Origin: Acidobacteriota bacterium
GTDB lineage: Bacteria > Acidobacteriota > Terriglobia > Terriglobales > Acidobacteriaceae
NCBI GenBank assembly: GCA_021836865.1
Contig: JAKBHH010000015.1
Location: 1-54,056 of the forward strand
Direction: 5' to 3'
Length of the DNA stretch: 54,056 nt
Below, piece by piece: positions 17,388 through 27,240 of the stretch. The position numbers were made by a program, and so were the translations under genes. Within the stretch, counting starts at the first letter, position 1, and each line of letters opens with the position of its first letter. Under the pieces are notes generated by a model. That model did no database searches. It was not told where the DNA came from and saw only the letters and a list, made by a program, of their open reading frames with translations.

Positions 17388-20300
17388 CTAAGCGGTCGCC
17401 CGCTGCTGCTCGTGATGGCTCAGCTTGACGCTTATCACCTTGGACACGCCCGGTTCCTGCATCGTCACGCCGTAAATCATATCCGCCGCGTGCATCATGC
17501 GCTTTGAGTGTGTCACAACCAGGAACTGAGTCTCTCTGCTCAATGAGTGCAGCAGATCTGCCAGCCGGCCCACATTGGTCTCGTCCAGCGGAGCGTCCAC
17601 CTCGTCCAACACGCAGAACGGGCTCGGCTTGAACTGGAAGATGCCCACCAGCAATGACAAGGCCGTCAGCGCCTTTTCACCGCCTGAGAGCAGCAGCACA
17701 TTCTGCAGCTTCTTGCCAGGGGGCGAAGCCACAATCTCCAGTCCGCTCTCGGCCTGGTTCTCTTCGTCGGTGAGCCGCAGGAACGCCTGCCCGCCCTGGA
17801 AGAGCTTTGAGAACACCACGCTGAAGTTCTCATTGATCCGCGCAAACGCCTCTTCAAACTTCGTGCGCGAAATCTGCTCGATCTCCTTGATCGTCTCCTG
17901 CGTGTTCTCGATGGACTCGACGAGATCCTTGCGCTGCGCCTCCAGGAAGCTGTGGCGCTCGGCCGTCTCCTTATACTCATCCAGCGCCATCATGTTCACC
18001 GGACCCATCTGCTCCATGCGCTGGCGAAGCGCACGGCACGCCTCTTCTTCCTCCGCAAGCGTCGCATCTGCCAGATGCACGATCTCTGCATCGGCGCGTA
18101 GTAAGGCCGCTTCCGTGTTCAACTCGGTCACGCAGCTGCCTTCCAGGTGTTCCAGGTCAGAGCGCAGCTTGGCCACGGCACTCGATCGTCCCGCGCGGTC
18201 CTCTCGTAGCTGATCCAGAGCGGCGCGCCCGTTTTTCAACTGGGTTTCCAACGCCGCCAACTGCTGGCGCAGGGCCTGGGCTTCGGCCGCCAGAGTGTGG
18301 GCCTGAGCCTGGGCCTCGGCTCGCGTTGCCGTCAACTGTTGCTCGCGCTCGGCCAGCTCAGCGCTTTCGCGGGTGCGCTGTTCGCGCTCCGCGTTGGCGG
18401 CGGCCTGTTGCTGCTCCAGCGACAGGACGCGTCGCTCCAGGTCAGCATGGAGCCGGTCAATTCGCTGGAAGGCCGCCTCCGCTCCGCGCCGACGCTCTTC
18501 CAGACCGGCCAGTTCTGCCGTAACCTGTGCCGCAGCCTGCTGCAGCCCCTCGCGCGTCTGGCGCAGCTCCGCCAGTTTTGCCTGCAACTCTTCCAGAGCG
18601 GTCTCGGCAGCCGTGTGCTCAGCCTCCAGCCGCACCGCCTCTTCGCGCTTCTGCTCAATCGCCGTCCGCTTGGCTTCGCGCGCGTCCTTATTGCGGGCCG
18701 CCTGCAGGCTCCACTCTTGCAGCCTGCGCTCGATCCGCTGGGACTCGCCTTCCATCTGCTTCAGGGCCGCGCCCTGGTTGGCGGCGTCGCGCTCAGCCAG
18801 CCGGCGTTCCTCGCTGCGCGCTTCCAGTTGACCGTTCAGCTGTTCAGTGTTCCGCTGCAGCGCCGCTGCCTGCGTGTCTGCCTCGGCAAGGGTTTGCTCC
18901 AAACCGGCTAGTCGAAGATCGATCTCGCGCAGCTCACGTTTCAGGGCCAGCGGGCCCTGGCTCGCCGGCTTGCCGCCGGTCACGGTTGCGTTGTGGAAGC
19001 ACTCGCCCTCCGGTGTCAGGAAAAATGCATAGGGATGAACGCCGGTCATCCGCTGCGCCACGCCTGCGTCCGCCACAAGGTAGCCGTGTCGCAGCTTGGG
19101 CAGAATCGTCTCAAGGGAGCGGCCAAAGCCATTCAACACGCGAATCGTTTCCTTGAGCGGTGTGACGCCGTCCTCACGGATCGTGTCTTCCCCCGACTCA
19201 AACAAGGTGCCCTGCGCCACATCGTGGATCAAAAATGTCGCGCGACCATCCACACCAGACTTGAGCAACCGGACGCCTTCTTCCGCGGCCACGTAGTTCT
19301 TCACCACGACATAGTTCAACTCCTCGCGCAGAAACTCATCCACCACGCGCTCGTGCGCGCCGCTCACTTCCACAAAATCCGCGAGCGTGCCCACTGGCGC
19401 CATCCCCTCTGTCAGCGCCCCCGGCTTCAGCAGCCGCCGTACCGTGTCCGTCGAGTAGCTGTGATCGCGAATCAGCGCCTCCAACGAGCTATGCCGCCCC
19501 GCGGCGCTGGCGTGCTCACTGCGCAGCTGATTGGCGCGCACACGCAGCGTGCTCTCCTCGCTGCGTTGTGTCTGCAGGTTATCGCGCAGCGCAGCAATCT
19601 CGGCCTCCAGCCTCTTCAGCGTCTCGGCGGCCGACTCAAAGCGCATCTTTGCCTGTCCGCTTTCTACGCCGTGATTTTCGAGTTCTTTCTTCGCCTGGTC
19701 GATCTCTACCGCAAGGCGCTCGGCTTCGCGCTCCAGTGCCGCAAGGCTTTCCTCGGCTTGTGCAGTGGCATTTCGGGCATTGCCCGCCAGCGATAGCAGG
19801 TGCATCGCATGACGCCGGCTCGTTTCCAGATTCCGCTCCGCCCCGAAGACTTCCTCGGCTGCCTTGCGCGCCTCCTGCTGCTGCGCTTCCACGCGCTGAT
19901 GAAATGCCCGCGCCTCACTCGCCGCCGTCTCCAGAAACGTCTTCTGCTGGCCGCGCTCTTCGGCAATTCCCGCAAGCTGCGTCCGTGTCTGTTCCAGCTC
20001 CGCCGCTGCAGACGCAGCGCGCGCCGCCAGTTCTCCTATGCGCTCGGCGTTGCTGCGCTCCCGCGCCGCCGCGCGCTCCAGCTCAACCGCTGCAGCGCCG
20101 GCCCGGTTCTGCGCTTCCTGCCCCTCGCGGTCCAACTCATAGCCGCGCTCGGTCAGCGCGTGCTGGTTTGCCTCCCACGCCTCTATCTCCGCTGCCGAGG
20201 CTTGAATCTTTTCCGACAGCCCGGCAATCTCCTGCTCCAGCCGTGCCTGTTCGGCGTCCATCTGCGCCATGCGGCTGGCCAGCACGACGCGCAGCCGGTT

Positions 20301-21206
20301 GCGCAGTTCGTCGCGCACGGCCGCAAAGCGCTCCGCCTTGGCTGCCTGCCGCTTCAGGCTGTTCATCTGCCGCGTGACCTCTTCAAAAATGTCGTCGACG
20401 CGCGCCAGGTTCTGCTTTGCGCTCTCCAGCCGCAGCTCCGCCAGACGCTTCTTTGTCTTGAAGCGCGTAATTCCAGCCGCTTCTTCGATAATGGCGCGGC
20501 GGTCGTGCGGCTTTGAGCTCAGCAGTTGTCCGATCTGCTCCTGCGCGATAATCGCGTAGCTGTCCGGCCCCAGCCCTGTGCCCATGAAGATGTCCTGGAT
20601 GTCGCGAAGCCGGCACAGCTTTCCGTTCAGCAGATACTCACTCTCGCCGGTCCTGAAAAGCCGCCGCGCGATCACCACCTCACCCTTCTGTGGGGTGCGG
20701 CGAAACTTTCTGCGGCGAATCTTCAGCACCACCGGCTGTGGGCCCTCGGCTGCTGCTGTGGACTGCGGTTCAGTGGATTCTTCGTCCTCATCGATCACCT
20801 GACCAGGCTGCTCCGCGGAGGCAATCTCGTCGGCCTCTGAAGCGCGCTGCCGGCGCAGTTCGTCCTCGTCCCAGTCCGCCGGACCGTCATGGTCCACCAC
20901 AACTTCCGGTTCTACCGGAATGGGGCCCTCGTAAGCCTCGGGGTCCACCAGCGTGATGGTGACCTCGGCCATGCCCAGCGCCTTGCGCTCCCGCGTCCCG
21001 GCGAAGATCACGTCCTGCATGTTGCTGCCGCGCAGGCTCTTTGCACTCTGTTCCCCGAGCACCCAGCTCATCCCGTCCAGAATGTTTGACTTGCCGCATC
21101 CGTTTGGCCCGACAATCACAGCAATCCCCGTGCCCGGAACCGTCAATTCCGTGCGGTCGCAAAAGCTCTTGAAGCCGAGGATGTGGATTTTCTTCAATTT
21201 CAGCAT
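17388..21206 (-). CDS. smc: Chromosome segregation protein Smc
   Basis: A 1272-residue SMC ATPase, the core of bacterial condensin that compacts and separates sister chromosomes with ScpA and ScpB. Seen: N-terminal Walker A GPNGCGKSN, R-loop and Q-loop, two very long heptad-rich coiled coils (roughly 250-580 and 740-1090), a central hinge with ALTEGMAPVG and GGKPASQGPLA, the signature LLSGGEKALTAL and Walker B VLDEVDAPLD. The ATG at 21206 with GGAG five bases away is preferred over a GTG two codons upstream. Odd: about 70 extra, mostly acidic residues (about 92-160) sit in the N-terminal head, followed by a basic RRRKFRR patch. Confidence 0.96.
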   Translation of the reverse strand: MLKLKKIHILGFKSFCDRTELTVPGTGIAVIVGPNGCGKSNILDGMSWVLGEQSAKSLRGSNMQDVIFAGTRERKALGMAEVTITLVDPEAYEGPIPVEPEVVVDHDGPADWDEDELRRQRASEADEIASAEQPGQVIDEDEESTEPQSTAAAEGPQPVVLKIRRRKFRRTPQKGEVVIARRLFRTGESEYLLNGKLCRLRDIQDIFMGTGLGPDSYAIIAQEQIGQLLSSKPHDRRAIIEEAAGITRFKTKKRLAELRLESAKQNLARVDDIFEEVTRQMNSLKRQAAKAERFAAVRDELRNRLRVVLASRMAQMDAEQARLEQEIAGLSEKIQASAAEIEAWEANQHALTERGYELDREGQEAQNRAGAAAVELERAAARERSNAERIGELAARAASAAAELEQTRTQLAGIAEERGQQKTFLETAASEARAFHQRVEAQQQEARKAAEEVFGAERNLETSRRHAMHLLSLAGNARNATAQAEESLAALEREAERLAVEIDQAKKELENHGVESGQAKMRFESAAETLKRLEAEIAALRDNLQTQRSEESTLRVRANQLRSEHASAAGRHSSLEALIRDHSYSTDTVRRLLKPGALTEGMAPVGTLADFVEVSGAHERVVDEFLREELNYVVVKNYVAAEEGVRLLKSGVDGRATFLIHDVAQGTLFESGEDTIREDGVTPLKETIRVLNGFGRSLETILPKLRHGYLVADAGVAQRMTGVHPYAFFLTPEGECFHNATVTGGKPASQGPLALKRELREIDLRLAGLEQTLAEADTQAAALQRNTEQLNGQLEARSEERRLAERDAANQGAALKQMEGESQRIERRLQEWSLQAARNKDAREAKRTAIEQKREEAVRLEAEHTAAETALEELQAKLAELRQTREGLQQAAAQVTAELAGLEERRRGAEAAFQRIDRLHADLERRVLSLEQQQAAANAEREQRTRESAELAEREQQLTATRAEAQAQAHTLAAEAQALRQQLAALETQLKNGRAALDQLREDRAGRSSAVAKLRSDLEHLEGSCVTELNTEAALLRADAEIVHLADATLAEEEEACRALRQRMEQMGPVNMMALDEYKETAERHSFLEAQRKDLVESIENTQETIKEIEQISRTKFEEAFARINENFSVVFSKLFQGGQAFLRLTDEENQAESGLEIVASPPGKKLQNVLLLSGGEKALTALSLLVGIFQFKPSPFCVLDEVDAPLDETNVGRLADLLHSLSRETQFLVVTHSKRMMHAADMIYGVTMQEPGVSKVISVKLSHHEQQRATA

Positions 21207-21698
21207 GGTCACTCCGGTCCGTTGGGCTCACTGGCGGTCAGGCAAGGCCCTCGGCAGGCCCCACCCGCGAGGGATAGCACTGCCGCTTGATTACTGACTC
21301 TAAGGAGCCGGAAGAGCAGGGTCAACGGTCGTGTTCGCGGTTTTTGTGGATAAGGCGGGTCGGAACTCTCGGAATCCTGAAATCTCCGGATTTTTGCCTA
21401 CTTTTCCGGTATTTGGGGGAGATTTACCCTCTTTTTCCACAGGTCGCAAGCCCCCGATTACACCGCCCGCGGTGCCGGGGACGCGCTCTCCCGAAGCGTT
21501 CATTGCGGAGACCGCCGCGTTTGGAGGTCCAGATGCCTCGCTGGGCTCTCTGGTTCGATGCACTGCACGGTGGGTTGCTCACTCCACGATCTACTTTCTC
21601 TCTGCGTCGCCTACACGCCGGACACCGCCCCACCTGCTGTAGATTGGGAATGGCCCGGCTGAAAAATTTCTCTGCTCATATCAGGGCCACTGGACGCT
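21207..21698. promoter_or_regulatory. smc-recQ divergent intergenic region with two DnaA-box-like 9-mers
   Basis: No gene seen in about 490 bases. A perfect DnaA-box 9-mer (TTATCCACA on the minus strand) is at 21345-21353. A relaxed one (TTTTCCACA, plus strand) is at 21433-21441, in opposite orientation. The stretch between is relatively A+T rich. Promoters of smc and recQ must lie here. This may reflect DnaA control or chance; a replication origin is not supported because dnaA/dnaN are absent. Confidence 0.35.
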
Positions 21699-23768
21699 GT
21701 GCCTTCGATCCCTTTATCCAACCCGGACATCCTGGCTGACCTTCTCCGCCAGGTTTTTGGCTTTGCAGCTTTTCGTGCGAATCAGGAAGCGGTTTGCCGG
21801 GCTGCGCTGGAAGGGCAGGACCTGCTGCTGGTGATGCCGACAGGGTCTGGCAAGAGCCTGTGCTACCAGTTGCCGTCGATCGCGCTGGGAGGGACGGCGC
21901 TGGTGATTTCTCCTCTGATTGCGCTGATGGAAGACCAGGTGGCCAAGCTGGCTGCCCTGGGGCTCAAAGTGGCACGTATTCACTCCGGGCAGGATCGTGG
22001 GGCGTCGCGGCAGGCGTGCATCGACTATCTGCAGGGGAGCCTGCAATTCCTGTTCATTGCACCGGAGCGGCTGCGTGTGCCGGGCTTTCCGGAGATGCTG
22101 GCCAAGCGCAAGCCGGGGCTGATCGCAATCGACGAGGCGCATTGCATCTCGCAATGGGGACACGACTTCCGGCCGGACTATCGGATGCTGGGCCAGCACC
22201 TGCCCGCCCTGCGTCCGGCTCCGGTGCTGGCGCTGACGGCTACGGCTACGCCCACCGTCCAGGCCGATATTGTGGCGCAACTGGGGATGGTGAATCCGGC
22301 GAAGTTCATCCACGGATTCAGGCGGGAGAACCTGGCCATCGAGGTCGTGGAGACGCCTGTTCCGGAGCGGGCGGGGGCGGTTTGCAGGCTGCTGGCTGAC
22401 CGGGAACGGCGCCCCGCGATTGTGTATGCCACGTCGCGCAAGCAGGCGGAAAGGCTCGCCGAGGAGCTGGCGGCGCGGATTCCGGCGGCGGCCTACCACG
22501 CGGGGCTGGACGCGGAGATACGGGAACGGGTGCAGACGGCCTTCCAGGCAGGTGAACTGGAAGCGGTGGTGGCAACCATCGCCTTTGGAATGGGAATCGA
22601 CAAGGCCGACATTCGGACCGTGATTCATGCGGGGCTGCCTGCGACCCTCGAGGGTTACTACCAGGAGATTGGGCGGGCGGGCCGGGATGGGAAGTCCAGC
22701 CGAACGTTCCTAATGCACAGCTATGCGGACCAGCGGACGCACGACTTCTTTTTGAACCGGGACTATCCACCGGTGGGCGATCTGGAGGAGGTCTACCGAG
22801 TGTTGTGCGACGAGCCGATACCGGTGGAGGCGTTGCGCGGAAGCTCGAAACTGGATGAAGAAGCATTTGATAAAGCACTAGAAAAACTGGAGATCCATGG
22901 CGGCGCCAGAGTGGATTTTGGCGGCGGCGTGACGCAGGGCGGCCCGGGCTGGAAGAAGACCTATGGGGTACAGGCGCAGTACCGGGCAGAGCAGTTGGAC
23001 AAGGTGCTGCGCTTTACGGTGTCGAGCGAATGCCGGATGGCGGCATTGGTGCGGCACTTTGGCGATGTGGAGGATGCGACACAGCCCTGCGGAGTCTGTG
23101 ATGTGTGCGATCCGGAGGGCGCAGTGCTGAAGCTGTTCCGGCGGGCGAACGCAGCGGAGAGGGATCTTGCGCAGAGGATTGTGAATGAGCTGCGCTCGGT
23201 GGACTACAAAGCCGCAGGAACCCTGCAAAGGGATCTTGAGCTGGTGGGCCGGATAAGCCGGGAAGAGTATGACGGATTGCTGGATGCAATGGTACGGGCA
23301 GGGCTCATCGAGATGGAGAACGCCGAGTATGAAAAGGATGGCGAGGTAAGGCGGTATCGCAAGGTGCGGCTGACGGCGGTGGGCCTTGAGATGCGGCGGA
23401 CGACTTCGATGGAGCTGCTGATTGCTGACGGGATGGTGGAGGGGTTTGGCGGACGGAGCGACGCGCCGGCGCGAGCGAGGAAGGCCAAGACGCCCTTCAA
23501 GACCAGCAACACTAAGAAGGCCGAGGCGGCTGCGACGGAGTTGACTCCTGCTGGCGCGGCGCTGGCGGCGCGGCTCAGGGAGTGGCGGGCCACAGAGGCA
23601 AAGCGCCTGGGGGTTCCGGCGTATGTGGTGCTGCACGACCGGACGCTGACGGCCGTGGCGCGGAGGCGGCCGGAGAATCCGCGCGAGCTTCTGGCGATTG
23701 ATGGAATGGGCCCCGCCAAGGTGGAGAAGTTTGGCGGGGCAATTCTGGGGTTGTGCGGGGCGGAGTGA
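21699..23768 (+). CDS. recQ: ATP-dependent DNA helicase RecQ
   Basis: A 689-residue superfamily 2 3'-5' DNA helicase used in recombination and repair. Seen: FRANQEAVCRAALEGQD (motif 0), MPTGSGKSLCYQ (Walker A, K52), IDEAHCISQWGHDFRPDY (motif II and aromatic loop), LTATATP, FGMGIDKADIR, and IGRAGRDG. A zinc module with GVCDVCD, a winged helix, and a C-terminal HRDC domain (about 610-689, LLAIDGMGPAKVEKFG) follow, so this is the full bacterial RecQ architecture. The start is a GTG at 21699; the next Met falls in the Walker A. It diverges from smc. Confidence 0.95.
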   Translation: MPSIPLSNPDILADLLRQVFGFAAFRANQEAVCRAALEGQDLLLVMPTGSGKSLCYQLPSIALGGTALVISPLIALMEDQVAKLAALGLKVARIHSGQDRGASRQACIDYLQGSLQFLFIAPERLRVPGFPEMLAKRKPGLIAIDEAHCISQWGHDFRPDYRMLGQHLPALRPAPVLALTATATPTVQADIVAQLGMVNPAKFIHGFRRENLAIEVVETPVPERAGAVCRLLADRERRPAIVYATSRKQAERLAEELAARIPAAAYHAGLDAEIRERVQTAFQAGELEAVVATIAFGMGIDKADIRTVIHAGLPATLEGYYQEIGRAGRDGKSSRTFLMHSYADQRTHDFFLNRDYPPVGDLEEVYRVLCDEPIPVEALRGSSKLDEEAFDKALEKLEIHGGARVDFGGGVTQGGPGWKKTYGVQAQYRAEQLDKVLRFTVSSECRMAALVRHFGDVEDATQPCGVCDVCDPEGAVLKLFRRANAAERDLAQRIVNELRSVDYKAAGTLQRDLELVGRISREEYDGLLDAMVRAGLIEMENAEYEKDGEVRRYRKVRLTAVGLEMRRTTSMELLIADGMVEGFGGRSDAPARARKAKTPFKTSNTKKAEAAATELTPAGAALAARLREWRATEAKRLGVPAYVVLHDRTLTAVARRRPENPRELLAIDGMGPAKVEKFGGAILGLCGAE

Positions 23769-23830
23769 GGTGGAGCGATTTGCGGCGCTGGGAAAGCCCT
23801 CTCCGTTCCGCCTGAGTGAGGAACAAAAAA

Positions 23831-24361
23831 CTAGCTGACGCGCTCGATGACGACGGATTCGAGGACGACGGGGGTCTTGGGCTTGTCCTGACCGCCACGC
23901 GGGACAAGGGAGATTTTATTTGCGATCTCTTGACCCTCGACAACTTCACCAAAGATGGTGTGATTGCCGGTGAGCCACGGTGTGGCCGCCACGGTGATGA
24001 AGAACTGGCATCCGTTGGTGCCGGGACCGCTGTTGGCCATGGCGAGTTTACCGGGCTTGTCGAACTTGTGGGGAGAGCCCTTGGTCTCGTCCTGGAAGCG
24101 ATAGCCGGGTCCGCCCATGCCGGTACCGGTGGGGTCGCCACCCTGGATCATGAAGTCGGGGATGACGCGGTGAAAGATGGTGCCGTTGAAGAGTTTGTCG
24201 CTGGATTTGACGTGGGTGGTGGGGTGGGTCCACTCCTTTGCGCCTTCTGCCAGTTCGATGAAGTTCTTCACGGTGATGGGCGCGTCGGTCTCAAAGAGGC
24301 GGACGGTAATCTTGCCTTCAGTGGTTTGAAAAACGGCGTAGGTTCCCTGGGCGAGTGCCAT
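23831..24361 (-). CDS. Cyclophilin-type peptidyl-prolyl cis-trans isomerase
   Basis: A 176-residue cyclophilin that speeds proline isomerisation during folding. The core is complete: FHRVIPDFMIQGGDPTGTG (catalytic Arg), GPGYRFQDE, LAMANSGPGTNGCQFFIT and HTIFGEVVEG. No signal peptide or membrane helix is seen, so it is cytosolic, like PpiB. An insertion near residues 40-55 (EWTHPTTHVKSSD) is longer than in PpiB. It is convergent with recQ. Confidence 0.93.
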   Translation of the reverse strand: MALAQGTYAVFQTTEGKITVRLFETDAPITVKNFIELAEGAKEWTHPTTHVKSSDKLFNGTIFHRVIPDFMIQGGDPTGTGMGGPGYRFQDETKGSPHKFDKPGKLAMANSGPGTNGCQFFITVAATPWLTGNHTIFGEVVEGQEIANKISLVPRGGQDKPKTPVVLESVVIERVS

Positions 24362-24989
24362 TGCGACTCCTGGGTAGATGGTAGAGGTTCAGGGTTCCAC
24401 GGCGGGAACACCTGACGAGGCGATTATGCCAGTTTCATTGCGCCCCCAAGAGAGCGGCGGGCGAAGTGGAAAGGAGAAGGCCTCGTGCCTTGATTGTAGG
24501 CGCTCGGGCTGGATGGGGAAAGCGAATGTGCGGGACGGCTGCTGTGGAGTTGAATCGGACCGAATTAGTTAGAGATGGATGAGGGACTCTCCTGCCGGTT
24601 TTCTGTGAAAAAAGGACATTTGAGGGGGTAGGAGTTATTTTTAGCGATCCGAACGAGCGGAACAGATGGCGGGCGATGCGGATTGGGAGGAGAGTGCACA
24701 TGGTTTGATTGTGCGCTTTTGCGGGAAATTGTTATGCAAAGTCGTCCCGGGAAATTAGCACATGGAATCAGCGGGTTAGAGGAAACGTTGGGCTGGAGGG
24801 AGTTGACAGGCAGTCTCCAGAGGTGGAGGTTGGAGGGTGTGTGGACTCCCGCCCGTGCGGTCCGCTGCGGGCGGACGCCATAAATGATTACAAGACAGCG
24901 TCGGCTCCTCACCGGCCGAGTAGATTGGTTCATGCAAGACGACCAAAGGCGGTTTGCTCTCGGCAAGAGTTCAGCGCGATGTGAAGTCC
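24362..24989. other. Gene-free region of about 630 bases
   Basis: It separates two minus-strand genes. Short frames on both strands give no recognisable protein. A 6-bp hairpin (GTCCGC/GCGGAC) lies near 24860, and the 9-mer CGGGAAATT is repeated at about 24720 and 24747. It should contain the promoter of the cyclophilin gene. Nothing else is supported. Confidence 0.45.
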
Positions 24990-26987
24990 CTACGTCAGTG
25001 CGGGCGTCAATGCAGCCGCGCGCGTCAGCAAAATCACGCTGATGTCATCCTCCTGGCCAAACTCCTCTGCAGCTGTCGCCACCTGCGTCGCGCTTTGCGT
25101 GGTTTGCAGCAGTTCCTGCACGCGTTCAAAGCCAAAGAGCTGCCCCTTCGAGTCCCTGGCCTCCGCAACACCATCGGACATTAGCATCAGCCGATCCTCC
25201 GCGCTCAGCTTGAAGCGTGTGACACTGAATTCCGCATCTTCTGCTAATCCCAGCGGCAACGCGCCATCCATCTCGATCGGCTCGCCATTCAGATACGGCG
25301 CAAGATGTCCGGCATTGGCCAGGGTCACGCTTCCGTCGGAGCCCACGCGCAGAGCGAGGCAGGTGGCCTGCGCATCGCCTCGCCCCAGCAGCCTCCTGTT
25401 CAATGCCTGCAGCATGGCCAGCGGCTCCATGGACGTCTCAGCCGTGCTGCGAATCGCCCCCACCAGCAGCGCCACCAGCATTCCTGCGCGCAGCCCTTTG
25501 CCGGTCACGTCTCCCGCAACGATCAGGAGGCTGGAGTCCGTCTTGTTCGGAATAATCTGGAAGAAGTCGCCGCCCACCTGCTGTGCGGGCTTGTAGATGC
25601 TCTCTACCACAAACCCTGGCATCGTCTCCGCCTGTGCCGGCAGGATGACCTGCTGCACTTCCTGCGCTGCGGCAACCTCGCCCTCGAGCAGCGCCTGCTG
25701 GCGGCTGATGCGAGTCGAGCGCAGGAGGATGATGATGGCGAAGGATAGAAGGAATAGAATCCAGGTCAGCGAATCCCAGTCCAGACGGATCGGGCCAACA
25801 TGGGCGTAATAGAGACTCTGCTGGAGGCGGGCCCCGACATTCAAAAGCTCCGGTATCTGGGTAACCAAGATTAGGGTGACCTCGACGTAGAAGACAAGGC
25901 TCTGGAGAATTGCCGGGATGAGCAGGATGCCGGCCTCAGGATTGCCGCGCCGCCAATGAACGACGAGCAGGATGGGAAGGATGCCAACGTTCAGTATCGT
26001 CATGGGCGCCGTGGCCATGATCCGGTAAGGGATTGAGACGCTCCCCGCAATCCCAGCCACCACGCTGATGGCGTATCCAACGGCCGCAACCACCATGAGG
26101 ATGCGGAGCCACCGGCTCAGCCGTACTTGCAAAATGGCGCAGAACGTCAGAAAGTAGAAAAGCCCCATCGGGATCTCAAGAGCTCCGGTGAGCAGACCCC
26201 AGCCAGCGGGCACGTTGTGAAAGAGCTCATAGCAAAGCAACGGCATTCTCGCAACATCGGAGACAGCCAGGAGAAAGATCCAGAGATATTCCATTTGCCT
26301 TCGCTGCGCGGCAAAGAGCGCAATGGCCACGAAGCCCAGCCCCGCGCCTGCAAACCAGGCGATCCATTCCAAAAGGTGATCCCCGATGACCTTTAGCCAG
26401 ACGTGCTCCCGCAATACGGGCTCCTGCCCGAGGGTGAGGTTGTTTGCATAAAGCCCCGGCCCCGTAGCGCTCCACTGTTCCTTCGTGATATGCACCCGGG
26501 CGGCGATGACGAGATGCCCGGTGGCAAGCTGCCGGTCAGGAATGCGCCGGATCAAGCTGGCATTGGCGGTATACGGTTCAAAGGGCGCGACCCGGCCGTT
26601 CGCCAGCAGTCGCTGGCCATTGACGTAGATCTCAAAGGCGTCGCTAAGATAAAACTCGGAAAGAGCCAGCTCTGTCTGGTTGGGATCAACCTTGACGTGC
26701 AACCGGTACCAGACGATGCTCGGCTGCTCGTTCTTGATCACATTCTTCAGTAAGTCGGTGGAATCGAAGGGCAGCCAGTGAGAATCGTCGAAGCCGGGCT
26801 GGGCATAGGCGGGGTCGTCTCCGGAATGGAGAAGCCAGGTGGCGGCCAGATCCTGCGGCCCATGCAGGTTGGTGGCATCGAACGTCTGCGCTTGCGCGGC
26901 GCCCATGCCGAGCATCAGACCAGAAAGCACGAGGGCCATGACACACGCGAAGCGCCGGGGCGGGCGCAGGGAAGAGCGAGAAGCCAT
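24990..26987 (-). CDS. Membrane-anchored PP2C-type (SpoIIE/RsbU) serine phosphatase with 7TM sensor
   Basis: A 665-residue signalling protein. Order: signal peptide; an extracytoplasmic beta-sandwich (about 30-190, with FDDSHWLPFD and a VWYRLHVKV strand, resembling GH2-type sugar-binding folds); about seven membrane helices (about 210-430); a short coiled linker LLEGEVAAAQEVQQ; and a PP2C-like SpoIIE domain with GGDFFQ, GDVTGKG, LMSDGVAEA and a final EDDIS. The known logic is that an outer domain senses a ligand and the inner phosphatase acts on an anti-anti-sigma factor. No such partner is nearby. The ATG at 26987 is preferred to the GTG ten codons upstream. Confidence 0.85.
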   Translation of the reverse strand: MASRSSLRPPRRFACVMALVLSGLMLGMGAAQAQTFDATNLHGPQDLAATWLLHSGDDPAYAQPGFDDSHWLPFDSTDLLKNVIKNEQPSIVWYRLHVKVDPNQTELALSEFYLSDAFEIYVNGQRLLANGRVAPFEPYTANASLIRRIPDRQLATGHLVIAARVHITKEQWSATGPGLYANNLTLGQEPVLREHVWLKVIGDHLLEWIAWFAGAGLGFVAIALFAAQRRQMEYLWIFLLAVSDVARMPLLCYELFHNVPAGWGLLTGALEIPMGLFYFLTFCAILQVRLSRWLRILMVVAAVGYAISVVAGIAGSVSIPYRIMATAPMTILNVGILPILLVVHWRRGNPEAGILLIPAILQSLVFYVEVTLILVTQIPELLNVGARLQQSLYYAHVGPIRLDWDSLTWILFLLSFAIIILLRSTRISRQQALLEGEVAAAQEVQQVILPAQAETMPGFVVESIYKPAQQVGGDFFQIIPNKTDSSLLIVAGDVTGKGLRAGMLVALLVGAIRSTAETSMEPLAMLQALNRRLLGRGDAQATCLALRVGSDGSVTLANAGHLAPYLNGEPIEMDGALPLGLAEDAEFSVTRFKLSAEDRLMLMSDGVAEARDSKGQLFGFERVQELLQTTQSATQVATAAEEFGQEDDISVILLTRAAALTPALT

Positions 26988-27240
26988 AGCGCGGACAGAA
27001 CCTCCGAAGGACGCCACACAACCGTAACATTGGAGTCCTTCCAGTTCTAGCTAAAAAATCCTGGTTCACAGCCAGGTGCCTGGCGACTCTTGACTGGCAC
27101 TTGAGACCCGGAAATTCCGACTCTTCTGCGCTGTCAGCCTCGGAGCGCGGCTGGCGGCAGTTGGGGGCATGGCGTCCCACCCAAGACGCCAAAGGCGCGT
27201 TTAGGATGGGGAACCTGGTTTGGCGGCGGGGTGAGGGTGG

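Noticed and set aside
21207..21698. Replication origin near smc-recQ because of DnaA-box-like sites
   Set aside because: Only two 9-mers and no dnaA, dnaN or clustered boxes; reported only as a possible regulatory site.
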